Shown here one piece after another: positions 1 to 8,990 of a stretch of DNA of 20,040 bases. The stretch spans positions 1 to 20,040 of the forward strand of contig NZ_JBAVEJ010000300.1 in the NCBI RefSeq assembly GCF_049587675.1, read 5' to 3'. Within the stretch, counting starts at the first letter, position 1. Every line of letters starts with the position of its first letter. This DNA is from Sulfuricaulis sp049587675. Lineage in GTDB: Bacteria > Pseudomonadota > Gammaproteobacteria > Acidiferrobacterales > Sulfurifustaceae. The notes below the pieces were generated by a model, which worked only from the letters and a program-made list of their open reading frames with translations, ran no database searches and was not told the DNA's origin. Made by a program: the position numbers and the translations under genes.

Positions 1-33
1 GCCTGAAGGCGGCCGGCCCAGTCTTACCGATTC

Positions 34-2712
34 TCAGCGCAGGCTGAGATTATCGGAGAGAATCCGCGGCGTAAGAAAAATAAGCAATTCGGTCTTGTTA
101 TCCTTGGCCTCTTTGCTCTTGAACAACCAGCCGAGAAGCGGAATATCACCGAAGAACGGAACCTTGGTAGTGGTGTTGTTCTTGTCCTGCTCGTATATGC
201 CACCGATGACCACGGTCTCGCCGTTATCGAGCAATACCTGGGTTTTGATCTCCTTGACGTTCAGCGTGCCAACGACAGCGTCGACAAAATTGTCCTTGGT
301 AATATCGACATCCAGATTGACGCGATCGTCCGGCGTAATCTGGGGTGTCACTTCCAGCTTGAGGGTGGCTTTCTTCGTTACCACCGAACCCACACCCAGG
401 ACGTTGGTCGTGAACACCCGCTCCTGCCCTTGTTCAATTCGCGCCAGTTTCTGATTGGCCGTGATCACGCGCGGACTGGAGATGATCTTGCCCTGGCCTT
501 CCTGTTCCAGCGCCGAGAGTTCGAGATTCAACAGGGCTCCGTTTGAGCCCAGTTTGGCGAAGGTAAGGCCGATGGATCCCGCGACGGAATCGCCGATGCC
601 GCCAGAAGGCAGGTTGACATTGAGCCCGTTGGCGTTCGAGGTCATGGTGCCGGCAGAAACGATCGAAGAGCTGTCCGAGATATTGCCGGAGCCCGCCCCT
701 GAGCGACCACTTGGCGAGGTATCGCTGTATTTGACGCCGAAACGAGAACCAAGGGACTTGCTGAAATTGTCGGTTGCCTCCACCAGGCGGGATTCGATCA
801 TGACCTGGCGCACCGGCTGATCCAGCTGGGAGATCAGCTTGCGCACTTCGCGGATCTTACCAGCCGTATCCTGGATCAGCAGCGAGTTCGTGCGGTTGTC
901 CACGGTAACTTGTCCACGGGGCGACAACAGCGTGTTGGACGAGGTTGCGATCTGAGTAGTGGCACCGGTAGCCGATGCTCCGAAAACCGGATGTTCCATT
1001 GCAGTGGCGCTTCCTACCGGTTTGATGGATTTGATGAGGTTCGCAATATCTTCGGCCTTGGCATAATTGATCTGGATAAGTTCCGAGACCAGCGGTTCCA
1101 GCTCGACTACCGCTTTGGTTGCCTCCAGGTTGGCCTTTTCCTTGGCCGCCACCTCGGGCGCGGGCGCCACGGTCAGCACGTTGCCTTTGCGGCGCATCGC
1201 CAGATTTTTGCTGTCAAGGATAAGGTCGAGCGCCTGATCCCACGGCACGTCTTTCAGACGCAGAGTGAGAGAGCCCTTGACCGTGTCACTCACAACGAAA
1301 TTGAGGCCGGTAAAATCTGCGAGCACCTGCAGCGCGGCACGCACATCGATGTTCTGAAAATTGAGTGAAAGTTTCTCGCCCGAATAACCGAACTCGTCGA
1401 CTTTCTTTTCATCCGACTTTTCAATCACCGGCTTGACGCTGATCGTGAAGACACTGCCGGTCTGGTACGCCAGTTGCTCGTATTTTCCCTTGGGCGTGAT
1501 GACCATGCGCGTGTTCTTTCCCTGGGTATATGTATCGACCGTCTGCACCGGCGTGGCGAAGTCAACCACATCAAGACGGCGTTGCAGTTCGGAAGGCGCC
1601 GATGTATTCAGAAAATCTACCAGGATCTCGCCCGCCTGTTCGCGAATATCAATGCCAACAGCGGGATCGGATAGATTGATGATGATTTTTCCGTCTCCTT
1701 GAGGCCCGCGGCGGAAATCAATCGCCTTAAGATTGTATTTTCCAGACTTTTGGCTGCTCGCGAAATGCGTGGTCTTGGGTTCCACCGCCCCGGCAATGGC
1801 AGCCACCGGCGCCTCTACAGTTACTACAAAATTGTTTCCATCAATATTCGTCGAGTACGCCACCGGCTTGATCAGACTCAGCACGATGCGCGAACGGTCC
1901 TCCGCCTCAATGGCGTTCACACTGGTGACAGCCGCTTCCTTGATCGCGATACTCTTTTTGGCGAGCCCGATCCGTGTCTTGGGGAAATCCAGCGATATCC
2001 GCGCCGGATTAGTGATGGTAAAGGCATTCGGCTCCACCGGCGGTTTTGCCATCTTCAATGTGACCTGAATCCGGTCGCCAGGCAGTTTGGCGTAGAGAAT
2101 ATCCTCGATGACATTTTTCTCTTCCACAGCCGGTGCTGCGGCAGCCGGTTCTGCCGCTGCGGTTTTCACAGCGGGAGTTTCAGTCGTGGCCGGTGTTAGC
2201 AGAACTGCTGTCGGGGTCGACGTGGCGGGCGCGGCGGCTGAGGCCACCACGCGATATCCATATTCGGCTTTCTGCACGTCGAGCTGGCCGGGTTCGGTCA
2301 TCAGCAGATCCACCACCACGGACGTGCCGTTTTCGGCGAGATAAGGATAAACCCCTTTCACCTTGTCCAGGCCCTGCAATTCTGCGAGTGATGTCCCCAT
2401 ACTGCTGTCCGGAAAACTAATCCGCAGTCGCTGTCCATCTTCCAGCACCTGAGTCGTGTAGGCAGATACTCCAGCAGCCTTAATTTGCAAGACTGGTGTC
2501 TCGCTGCCCGGTTCCCAGGCGATGGACTGTATTTCCGCACCCAGTGCCACAGCGGTCATGCCGAACATAGTAAGCACAATCGACAGGCATTTTCCGGCCG
2601 CGACGACGACGTTGCGCAAGATTTGTGATACGCGCCCTCCTTGGTGTGCACCCTGCGGGCGCGCTTTGCGCGTCCAATTTTGTTCCTGACAAAATTGTGT
2701 GTGTTGTTTCAT
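34..2712 (-). CDS. pilQ: Type IV pilus secretin PilQ
   Basis: Outer-membrane secretin that forms the gated channel through which the type IVa pilus fibre leaves the cell. The 892-residue protein has a long basic N-region and hydrophobic core (about residues 30-58) consistent with a signal peptide. It then shows AMIN-like peptidoglycan-binding segments near 60-155 and 201-303 with a probable third at 327-425, an STN/N0 domain near 446-515, an N1-type secretin domain and the secretin pore domain from about 640. The secretin signature VPFFGDIPLLGWLFK lies at about 851-865. An Ala/Thr/Pro-rich linker of about 43 residues separates the first two AMIN segments, and a Ser/Gly-rich stretch lies near 664-710. 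It is longer than the roughly 700-770 residues usual for PilQ. It is the last gene of pilMNOPQ, 25 bp after pilP. No in-frame ATG occurs between M1 and the hydrophobic core, which supports the start; the Shine-Dalgarno is weak. The 33 bp downstream hold no start codon for a next gene. Confidence 0.97.
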   Translation of the reverse strand: MKQHTQFCQEQNWTRKARPQGAHQGGRVSQILRNVVVAAGKCLSIVLTMFGMTAVALGAEIQSIAWEPGSETPVLQIKAAGVSAYTTQVLEDGQRLRISFPDSSMGTSLAELQGLDKVKGVYPYLAENGTSVVVDLLMTEPGQLDVQKAEYGYRVVASAAAPATSTPTAVLLTPATTETPAVKTAAAEPAAAAPAVEEKNVIEDILYAKLPGDRIQVTLKMAKPPVEPNAFTITNPARISLDFPKTRIGLAKKSIAIKEAAVTSVNAIEAEDRSRIVLSLIKPVAYSTNIDGNNFVVTVEAPVAAIAGAVEPKTTHFASSQKSGKYNLKAIDFRRGPQGDGKIIINLSDPAVGIDIREQAGEILVDFLNTSAPSELQRRLDVVDFATPVQTVDTYTQGKNTRMVITPKGKYEQLAYQTGSVFTISVKPVIEKSDEKKVDEFGYSGEKLSLNFQNIDVRAALQVLADFTGLNFVVSDTVKGSLTLRLKDVPWDQALDLILDSKNLAMRRKGNVLTVAPAPEVAAKEKANLEATKAVVELEPLVSELIQINYAKAEDIANLIKSIKPVGSATAMEHPVFGASATGATTQIATSSNTLLSPRGQVTVDNRTNSLLIQDTAGKIREVRKLISQLDQPVRQVMIESRLVEATDNFSKSLGSRFGVKYSDTSPSGRSGAGSGNISDSSSIVSAGTMTSNANGLNVNLPSGGIGDSVAGSIGLTFAKLGSNGALLNLELSALEQEGQGKIISSPRVITANQKLARIEQGQERVFTTNVLGVGSVVTKKATLKLEVTPQITPDDRVNLDVDITKDNFVDAVVGTLNVKEIKTQVLLDNGETVVIGGIYEQDKNNTTTKVPFFGDIPLLGWLFKSKEAKDNKTELLIFLTPRILSDNLSLR

Positions 2713-2737
2713 ATCATCCCGCCTTGTTTGTTCCTGT

Positions 2738-3256
2738 TCATTCCACCAGCGTCAGGCTGGCTTCACGCTCGACCCAATCGCCCATGTTGCCCTGGATCAA
2801 TTCGATCAGGTCAATCTTTTCCTCGCTAATCTTGCTGATCATGCCGGAGTTCTGCCCCAGGTGATCGCCTTGTTGTGCGCGATGGACGGTTCCATCCGGC
2901 GCCTGAATAACAGCCCATGTCTGCTTGCCGCGCGTAAGCGTGCCAACCATCTTCAGCGAATCCAGAGGATAGTCCTCCAACGGTTCCTTGCGCCGGTTCG
3001 GATCCGGGCGCGGTCCGCTGGCGTTCTTCTGGCTCTGCGGATTGAGATTAAATGTGGCAAAGGGATCCGCCAGGTTGGCGGAATTATAAATAAAGGTTTC
3101 CTGCATTTTGATTTCCGGGAGTGGCTCAACTTTCGGTTTCCTGTCGGCATAGGCGTTCTTGACGAAATCGCGCAAGTCCTCCAGACCATCGCTGCTGCAC
3201 CCACTCAACACAAGGCTGAGTAGAACGGTGACTAACAGTAATTTTGCATCTCTCAT
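2738..3256 (-). CDS. pilP: Type IV pilus assembly lipoprotein PilP
   Basis: Inner-membrane lipoprotein that links the PilN-PilO periplasmic dimer to the PilQ secretin. The 172-residue sequence begins with a lipoprotein signal peptide whose lipobox LSGC places the acylated cysteine at residue 20. A low-complexity linker follows, and then the compact beta domain typical of PilP (about residues 85-165, with the stretch LDSLKMVGTLTRG). Length is normal for the family. It starts 2 bp after the pilO stop and ends 25 bp before pilQ, so it is translated from the same message. The Shine-Dalgarno lies in the end of pilO and is weak, suggesting translational coupling. Confidence 0.96.
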   Translation of the reverse strand: MRDAKLLLVTVLLSLVLSGCSSDGLEDLRDFVKNAYADRKPKVEPLPEIKMQETFIYNSANLADPFATFNLNPQSQKNASGPRPDPNRRKEPLEDYPLDSLKMVGTLTRGKQTWAVIQAPDGTVHRAQQGDHLGQNSGMISKISEEKIDLIELIQGNMGDWVEREASLTLVE

Positions 3257-3258
3257 GG

Positions 3259-3882
3259 CTATTTCTTACGTGTACGGGCTACGGCCTTATCAGGTTTCTT
3301 AACACTGCCCTCTTCCATATAACGATAGGTTTTAGCCTTCGCCGACATGGTCAGTTTATTGTCCTTGCTGGCAGAGATGGTGATATCTCCGAATGTGACG
3401 ATGCGGGGAAGTGCGGCGACATCGCTTACGAACTGCGCCAACTCATGATAAGTGCCCCGGACCTCGACGCTGATCGGCATCTCGGCATAGAAGTCCTTGG
3501 GTAGCTCCTTCTCCGGACGGAACAAGGTGAATTCTAGTCCTCGACCCAATCCGGCCTGGGTGATATCCACCAGCAGGTCAGGAACTTCGGTGGTATTCGG
3601 CAGTTGCCGCAACAGACTGCCGAAGGTCTGTTCCATTTCTTCCATTTGTTCCTTGTACGCCGGCAAATTGATTGCCAAGGCCTTTTTGTTCATGTAGGTC
3701 TCACGCAGACCTTCTTCTTTTTTCTGCGCCACATCGTACTGCTCGAGTTCACCCTGAATGAGAAACCAGAAGCCGGCGAAAAGAACAATGGCGCAAACGA
3801 TCAGAATTCCGCCGATCTTGATCGGCACCGGCCAGGAACCGAGATTGTTGATATCGATATTTTTTAGATCGTCAAGAGTCAT
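3259..3882 (-). CDS. pilO: Type IV pilus inner-membrane protein PilO
   Basis: Bitopic inner-membrane protein that pairs with PilN to form the periplasmic alignment complex of the pilus machine. The 207-residue sequence has a short cytoplasmic N-terminus, one transmembrane helix at about residues 21-43, a coiled-coil at about 46-90 and a ferredoxin-like periplasmic domain carrying PilO features (for example the segment FTLFRPEKELPKDFYAEMPI). The C-terminus is Lys/Arg rich. Its ATG overlaps the pilN stop by 4 bp (ATGA), and pilP begins 2 bp after its stop. Both junctions support one operon and coupled translation. Confidence 0.96.
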   Translation of the reverse strand: MTLDDLKNIDINNLGSWPVPIKIGGILIVCAIVLFAGFWFLIQGELEQYDVAQKKEEGLRETYMNKKALAINLPAYKEQMEEMEQTFGSLLRQLPNTTEVPDLLVDITQAGLGRGLEFTLFRPEKELPKDFYAEMPISVEVRGTYHELAQFVSDVAALPRIVTFGDITISASKDNKLTMSAKAKTYRYMEEGSVKKPDKAVARTRKK

Positions 3883-4454
3883 GTACCGGTATCCGTAAGT
3901 TTCTTCTGCTGCTTGGCGGCCTGTTTGACCTTTAGTGAAAAGTTGCTGACACGGTCGCTTCCTTGAGGTTTCACCGTGATGACCTCGAGCTCCGGATCGG
4001 CGAACCAGTCGGAAGAAGCCAGGTTGCGCATGAGCGCCGATACACGGGCATTCGATTGAGCTACACCCTGCAACGAGATACTGCTGCCAAAGTGCTTCAG
4101 GGACGAGAAATAAATTCCGTCCGGGAGCTTGCGCGCCAGCTCATCGAACAAATGAACCACTTGGGCACGATCGCCCTGCAACTGGTAAATGACATTCATG
4201 CGCGCAATCAGGTCGGCCCGCTGCTTCTTGAGTTCAGCGATCTCCTTGATTTCCTTCTCGACCTTGGCGATCTCCTGGTTCAAAAAATCATTGCGCTTGG
4301 TCTGGTTTTCGATCAGGGCGCTGACATGCACGTGCGCATAGAAAATGATCACGCCCATCAGGATCCACGCGCCCACGGCGATGGTGAGCAGTTGCCGGTC
4401 CTGCTCCTTGCGGCGCATTTCGCGCCACGGTAATAGGTTAATGCGCGTCGTCAT
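3879..4454 (-). CDS. pilN: Type IV pilus inner-membrane protein PilN
   Basis: Inner-membrane partner of PilO that also binds the cytoplasmic protein PilM. The conserved PilM-binding N-terminal motif is visible as RINLLPWRE at residues 4-12. It is followed by a basic stretch, one transmembrane helix at about 22-44, a charged coiled-coil at about 50-85 and a periplasmic fimbrial-assembly domain. At 191 residues the length is normal. The start codon overlaps the pilM stop by 4 bp and the stop overlaps the pilO start by 4 bp, the usual coupling in this operon. Confidence 0.96.
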   Translation of the reverse strand: MTTRINLLPWREMRRKEQDRQLLTIAVGAWILMGVIIFYAHVHVSALIENQTKRNDFLNQEIAKVEKEIKEIAELKKQRADLIARMNVIYQLQGDRAQVVHLFDELARKLPDGIYFSSLKHFGSSISLQGVAQSNARVSALMRNLASSDWFADPELEVITVKPQGSDRVSNFSLKVKQAAKQQKKLTDTGT

Positions 4455-5527
4455 TCGTCAAAGCTCCGCATCGCGAGCCCGCAGCTGATCATCAGCGAAG
4501 GGGCATCATTGGAGAGGAGCTGCGGCTTGATACGCGAAGCGAGCGACATGCTGGCAAAAGGATTGGCCACCATGGCCGGCACGCCGATGCGCGCCGCCAC
4601 CAGTTCGTCGATGCCCGCGACTTGCGCGCAACCGCCGGCGAGCAGCAACTGGTCCACGCTGTTGAACGGCGTCGAGGAATAGAAGAACTGCAGCGCGCGC
4701 ATGATCTCCTGGCACATGGCCTCCATGAACGGGCGCAATACATCGGTCTGGTAATTGTCCGGCAGGCCGCCCTGTTTCTTGGCCAGGCCCGCTTCCTCAT
4801 AAGACAGGCCGTAGCGGCGCTGAATTTCTTCCGTCAGTTGCCGACCGCCGAATGCGTGATCACGTGTATAAACCGAGCGGTTGTTATGCACTACGTTAAT
4901 GGTGGTCGCCGTTGCGCCGATATCCAGAACCGCGATGGTCTTTTCCATGCCGCCGCCCGGCATGTGGCTGGTGATGAGCGAAAAGGCATTCTCCATCGCG
5001 TAGGTTTCAACATCCACGACCATGGGTGTCAGGCCCGGCTGCTGAATGACGGCGAGATAGTCGTCCACGATTTCCTTGCGGCAGGCAGCCATCAGCACGT
5101 CCACATCTTCCGGGTTATTTTCCGAAGGGCCCAGAATCTGGAAATCGAGATTGATTTCGTTCAGCGGATAGGGAATGTAATGGTCCGCTTCCATCTCCAC
5201 CTGCATTTGGCGATCCTGATCGCTCAGGTTGGCCGCCATCTTGATGGTCTTGGTAATGACGTGCGCCGCGGGCACCGCTACCGCAGCATGCTTGCAACGT
5301 GTGCCGGATTTCTTGATGGCGCGCTCAACGACTTGAGCAACCTGCTCAACTTCCGTGATCGCATGTTCGACGACCGCATTCTGAGGTAGAGGCTCGACAG
5401 CATAACGCTCCACGCGCAGGTGCCCGCCTGAATTGCTCAGTTCGAGAACCTTCACGGCCGAGGAACTGATATCGATCCCTATCAGTGGCGGCTTTTTCTT
5501 GGTAAATAAACCAGAAAGCCCTGTCAC
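4451..5527 (-). CDS. pilM: Type IV pilus actin-like ATPase PilM
   Basis: Cytoplasmic FtsA/actin-fold protein that binds the N-terminus of PilN and completes the inner-membrane pilus platform. The 358-residue protein shows the first phosphate-binding loop GIDISSSAVKVLEL near residues 17-30, the second phosphate motif VLDIGATATTINVV near 198-212, and an adenosine-type motif LLLAGGCAQVAGIDELV near 290-306. The start is GTG at 5527, preceded at 7 bp by a GAGGG Shine-Dalgarno. It is the first gene of pilMNOPQ, and its promoter should lie in the AT-rich region immediately upstream. It is divergent from the PBP1A gene, a common gammaproteobacterial arrangement. Confidence 0.96.
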   Translation of the reverse strand: MTGLSGLFTKKKPPLIGIDISSSAVKVLELSNSGGHLRVERYAVEPLPQNAVVEHAITEVEQVAQVVERAIKKSGTRCKHAAVAVPAAHVITKTIKMAANLSDQDRQMQVEMEADHYIPYPLNEINLDFQILGPSENNPEDVDVLMAACRKEIVDDYLAVIQQPGLTPMVVDVETYAMENAFSLITSHMPGGGMEKTIAVLDIGATATTINVVHNNRSVYTRDHAFGGRQLTEEIQRRYGLSYEEAGLAKKQGGLPDNYQTDVLRPFMEAMCQEIMRALQFFYSSTPFNSVDQLLLAGGCAQVAGIDELVAARIGVPAMVANPFASMSLASRIKPQLLSNDAPSLMISCGLAMRSFDE

Positions 5528-5795
5528 CTAATTTCCCTCTTAGAAATCCACTAGTTATGATTAATACATATAATGTAGATTAAATACTAAAACCAAATAT
5601 AGTCCATAGAAATCAGAAATGACAAATCGGCGTATTTTGCCTGTTTTCGTGGGGTTCCCTCGCTGAATTTCACCATACGGCGGGGATGAAAATCCTGAAA
5701 TTCCGTGTCTGACGGAGGGTGGTTTATACTGGCCCGCGCACCGAAATACGACTCTTCCTGACTAATATCCATAAGTCTCGCGCACTACCTAATTA
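5528..5795. promoter_or_regulatory. Divergent promoter region between pilM and PBP1A
   Basis: This 268-bp non-coding region separates the divergent pilM and PBP1A starts. The pilM-proximal part (about 5535-5625) is strikingly AT-rich against a GC-rich background, as expected for a promoter. On the minus strand it offers several partial -10 hexamers around 5560-5580 and a TTGGTT about 17 bp upstream of TTATAT, but no consensus pair. On the plus strand, TATACT at 5725-5730 is a fair -10 for the PBP1A gene without a good -35 partner. Exact start sites cannot be fixed by reading. Confidence 0.5.
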
Positions 5796-5825
5796 ATGAA
5801 TGATTCTGGGATGAATGATTCTGGG
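5796..5825 (+). repeat. 15-bp tandem duplication spanning the PBP1A start codon
   Basis: The unit atgaatgattctggg occurs twice in perfect tandem (5796-5810 and 5811-5825). Each copy begins with ATG in the PBP1A frame, so the protein has two consecutive in-frame start codons and would begin MNDSGMNDSG if the first is used. Neither ATG has a strong Shine-Dalgarno. Confidence 0.9.
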
Positions 5826-8327
5826 AGTTTTTTCGCCCGATGGGCCCGCCAGCATCTGCCCGCCAAACGCTGGCAACTGGCTCTGATCGGACTGTTCGGA
5901 TTGTTTGCCAGCGGCGTGGTGATGCTCACGCTGGTTGCTCTCATTCTGACGCCGACCTTGCCAGCGCTCGACGATCTTTCCGGGGCACAACTGAAAGTGC
6001 CGATGCGGGTCTACACATCCGATGGTCAGCTAATCGCCGAGTTCGGCGAGGAAAAACGCATTCCCGTGCGCATCGACGAGGTGCCCGATCTGCTCATCAA
6101 GTCGGTGCTCGCGGCCGAGGACCATTCCTTCTTCTATCACCACGGCGTGGACTTCGCCGGCATCCTGCGCGCTACCTTGCACAACCTGCGCACCCAAAGC
6201 GCGGGACAGGGCGCCAGCACCATTACCATGCAAGTGGCGCGCAACTTTTTTCTCAGCCCCGAAAAAACCTACACGCGCAAAATCAAGGAAATCCTGCTGG
6301 CATTCAAGATCGAACGCGAATTGAGCAAGGAACAAATTCTCGAACTCTACTTCAACAAGATATTTCTCGGCCATCGCGCCTACGGTTTCGCCGCCGCGGC
6401 TCAAGTTTATTATGGGAAAACGCTCAAGGAATTGACGCTCCCGGAGATGGCAATGCTCGCCGGGCTGCCGAAGGCGCCGTCGCGCGACAATCCCCTGACC
6501 AATCCCGACAACGCCATCGAACGGCGCAATGCCATCCTGCGCCAGATGCAAAATCTCGGCTTCATCGACGAGGCGGCATACACTCAGGCGATCAACACAC
6601 CGCTCGCCGCCGGCAAGCATGCCTACAAATTTAATGTCGAGGCGCCTTACGTGGCCGAGATGGTGCGCCAGTACATGATCCAGGCTTATGACGAAAAGAC
6701 CTACGCCGGCGGATTTCACGTCTACACCACGATCAACACCAATGACCAGCAGGCCGCGGTCAAGGCTCTGCGCGACGGATTGCTCGAGTATGAACACCGT
6801 CATGGTTACCGCGGGCCCGCCGGTCACGTTACGGTCCGCGGCGAGCCGGACAAGGAACACCTCGACGATGTGCTCAAGGATTACCGGGTCGTGGGCGATC
6901 TGCTTCCGGGCGTCGTGCTCAAGGTCGACGAGAAAAGCGTGCAAGTCTATACCCAGGACGGCACCATCGCCGAAATCGGCTGGCCGGGTCTGTCGTGGGC
7001 CCGTGCCTACATCGATGAAAACACCTTGGGGGCGGCACCCAAGAAGGCCGCGGACGTGCTGAAGTCCGGGGATATCATTTACCTCGAGGCGATTGAAAAC
7101 CCGGCACTGCAGCAGGAGATCGGACCGTGGCGACTCGCCGGGATTCCGGAGGTCAGCGGCGCGCTCGTGTCGCTGCGTCCCTCCGACGGCGCGGTGCTGG
7201 CACTCACCGGCGGATTCGATTTTTACCAGAGCGGCTTCAACCGCGTGACCCAAGCCGAACGCCAGCCCGGTTCGAGCATCAAACCCTTCATCTTCTGCGC
7301 CGCACTGGACAAGGGATTCACCCCCGCGAGCACGGTGAGCGGTGCGCCGATCGTCATGGAAGGTGAATCGCCCGAAGACGAATGGCGCCCGGAGGATTAC
7401 AGCAAAAAGTTCTTCGGGCCGACGCGGCTGCGCAAAGCGCTGGCGCTATCACTCAATCTCGTCGCCGTGCGCCTGCTGCGCGCCATCGGCGTCGCCTATG
7501 CCGCCGAGTATCTGGAACGCTTCGGGTTCGAGCCCGCCAAACTGCCGCGCAATCTATCGCTCGCGTTGGGAACGGCTTCGGCCACGCCGATGCAAATGGT
7601 GAATGCGTTTGCCGTGTTCGCCAACGGCGGTTATCGCGTTACACCGTACTTCATCGCGCGCATCGAGGACGCCAATCACAACGTTCTCGAGACGGCCAAG
7701 CCGGCACTTCCTTGCCGTGACTGTGAAGCACCGGCAAGCGCCGTGGCAGCCGGAACACCGGCACCTGTCCCTGCGCCCGCTGATCCCTCCACGGACAAGG
7801 ACAAGCCGGCCATGGCGCCGCGCGTGCTCAGTCCCGAAGTGAGCTTCCTCGTGGCCAGCATGATGCAGGACGTGATCCGCGAAGGAACCGGACAGAAAGC
7901 CCTTATCCTCGGACGCAAGGACCTCTCCGGCAAAACCGGCACCACGAATGATTATCGCGACGCCTGGTTTTCCGGGTTCAACGCCGACGTGGTCACGACA
8001 GCATGGATCGGCTTCGATCAGCCGGCATCACTCGGCCGCGGCGAGACCGGCGCGCGCGCGGCGTTGCCCATCTGGATCGACTTCATGCGCAACGCGCTGC
8101 AGGGCATTCCCGAAAAACCGCTGATACCGCCGCAAAGTGTGGTGCGCATCACCGTCAACAGTGAAACCGGAAAACCGACGACAGCCGACGACCCGCAGGC
8201 GATGCAGGAATATTTCATCCAGGGCACGGAAACGCCGCACGAGCTGCCGATTGTTGAGGGAGAACCAGGCCCCACGACCGCGCCACCGGACCAAGCACCG
8301 GATAACGTGCGCGAGAAACTGTTCTGA
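5796..8327 (+). CDS. mrcA: Penicillin-binding protein 1A (class A, bifunctional)
   Basis: Membrane-anchored enzyme that polymerises lipid II into glycan strands (GT51 domain) and cross-links the stem peptides (transpeptidase domain). The 843-residue protein has one N-terminal membrane anchor (about residues 25-50). In the GT51 domain, the catalytic glutamate of EDHSFF is residue 108, the motif GQGASTITMQVARN follows, and a second conserved glutamate in RKIKEILLAFKIE is E165. An OB-like insert precedes the transpeptidase domain, where SSIK has nucleophile S493, SLN is S552-N554 and KTG is K713-G715. A Pro/Ala-rich linker containing CRDC (about 641-675) sits inside the transpeptidase domain. 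All catalytic motifs are intact and length is typical for gammaproteobacterial PBP1A. The start may be 5796 or 5811 because of the tandem duplication. The downstream gene begins in the stop codon, so they are probably co-transcribed. Confidence 0.96.
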   Translation: MNDSGMNDSGSFFARWARQHLPAKRWQLALIGLFGLFASGVVMLTLVALILTPTLPALDDLSGAQLKVPMRVYTSDGQLIAEFGEEKRIPVRIDEVPDLLIKSVLAAEDHSFFYHHGVDFAGILRATLHNLRTQSAGQGASTITMQVARNFFLSPEKTYTRKIKEILLAFKIERELSKEQILELYFNKIFLGHRAYGFAAAAQVYYGKTLKELTLPEMAMLAGLPKAPSRDNPLTNPDNAIERRNAILRQMQNLGFIDEAAYTQAINTPLAAGKHAYKFNVEAPYVAEMVRQYMIQAYDEKTYAGGFHVYTTINTNDQQAAVKALRDGLLEYEHRHGYRGPAGHVTVRGEPDKEHLDDVLKDYRVVGDLLPGVVLKVDEKSVQVYTQDGTIAEIGWPGLSWARAYIDENTLGAAPKKAADVLKSGDIIYLEAIENPALQQEIGPWRLAGIPEVSGALVSLRPSDGAVLALTGGFDFYQSGFNRVTQAERQPGSSIKPFIFCAALDKGFTPASTVSGAPIVMEGESPEDEWRPEDYSKKFFGPTRLRKALALSLNLVAVRLLRAIGVAYAAEYLERFGFEPAKLPRNLSLALGTASATPMQMVNAFAVFANGGYRVTPYFIARIEDANHNVLETAKPALPCRDCEAPASAVAAGTPAPVPAPADPSTDKDKPAMAPRVLSPEVSFLVASMMQDVIREGTGQKALILGRKDLSGKTGTTNDYRDAWFSGFNADVVTTAWIGFDQPASLGRGETGARAALPIWIDFMRNALQGIPEKPLIPPQSVVRITVNSETGKPTTADDPQAMQEYFIQGTETPHELPIVEGEPGPTTAPPDQAPDNVREKLF

Positions 8328-8983
8328 TGGGCACCAAACCCCGCACTCCTCAGGCCGGGCACCGGTCCAAATCCCAGGCACCGGGCACGGACGAGTTGCG
8401 CCGGCAAATCGCCGCACATGCCGCGCGCATCATGGCGGAAGAGGGCGTGCGCGACTTCCACGCCGCCAAGCGCAAGGCCGCCGCGCGTCTCGGTCTGCCC
8501 GAGACCAAGCACCTGCCGGGCAACGACGAGGTGGATTCCGCGCTGCAGGAATACCTGCGGCTGTTTCATGGAAGGCGCGTCACGCAGGGCCTGCGCCGTC
8601 TGCGCGGGCTCGCCGCCGAGGCCATGCGCTTCTTGGCCAAATTCGAGCCGCGCCTCGTGGGTCCGGTGCTGAGCGGCACCGTGACCTCGGCCAGTGCGAT
8701 CGAACTGCATCTCACCGCCGACTCGCCGGAGGAAATCGGCTTCTGGCTTCAGGACCACAGCATTCCCTACGAGCAGGCGGACCGGCGTTTGCGCTTCGGC
8801 GGCGATCGCCACGAAACCTTCCCGGCTTACCTATTCACCGCCGACGGCGTGGCCGTGGAATTGTGCGTATTCGACCGGCGTGAAGCACGCGAGACACCGC
8901 TCAGCCCGGTGGACGGCAAACCGATGAAGCGCGCGAACCTGCGCGAGGTGGAAAACCTGGTGAACGGCTCGGGCGAGCCATAA
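8327..8983 (+). CDS. Conserved hypothetical protein, possible nucleotidyltransferase-like fold
   Basis: Function not recognised with confidence. The 218-residue soluble protein has a basic, low-complexity N-terminus (about residues 1-25), an Ala/Arg-rich helical region (about 25-108) and a mixed alpha/beta part. In the latter, the segment LVGPVLSGTVTSASAIELHL (about 109-129) resembles the GSxx(D/E)(I/V)xL pattern of polymerase-beta-type nucleotidyltransferases, but without the usual GS-D-D metal site. Proteins of this general type are sometimes annotated as nucleotidyltransferases; here the catalytic aspartates are not obvious. There is no signal peptide or membrane segment. Its ATG shares one base with the PBP1A stop (TGATG), so it is probably translated by coupling with that gene. 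argS begins 79 bp downstream. Confidence 0.75.
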   Translation: MGTKPRTPQAGHRSKSQAPGTDELRRQIAAHAARIMAEEGVRDFHAAKRKAAARLGLPETKHLPGNDEVDSALQEYLRLFHGRRVTQGLRRLRGLAAEAMRFLAKFEPRLVGPVLSGTVTSASAIELHLTADSPEEIGFWLQDHSIPYEQADRRLRFGGDRHETFPAYLFTADGVAVELCVFDRREARETPLSPVDGKPMKRANLREVENLVNGSGEP

Positions 8984-8990
8984 CCACGAC

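Noticed and set aside
1..33. Start of aroK downstream of pilQ
   Set aside because: aroK commonly follows pilQ, but no start codon in either common form is present in these bases on the minus strand.
6030..7253. Long minus-strand open frame (407 codons) inside the PBP1A gene
   Set aside because: It is opposite a gene with all catalytic motifs intact; long antisense frames are common in GC-rich coding DNA and the translation shows no recognisable domain.
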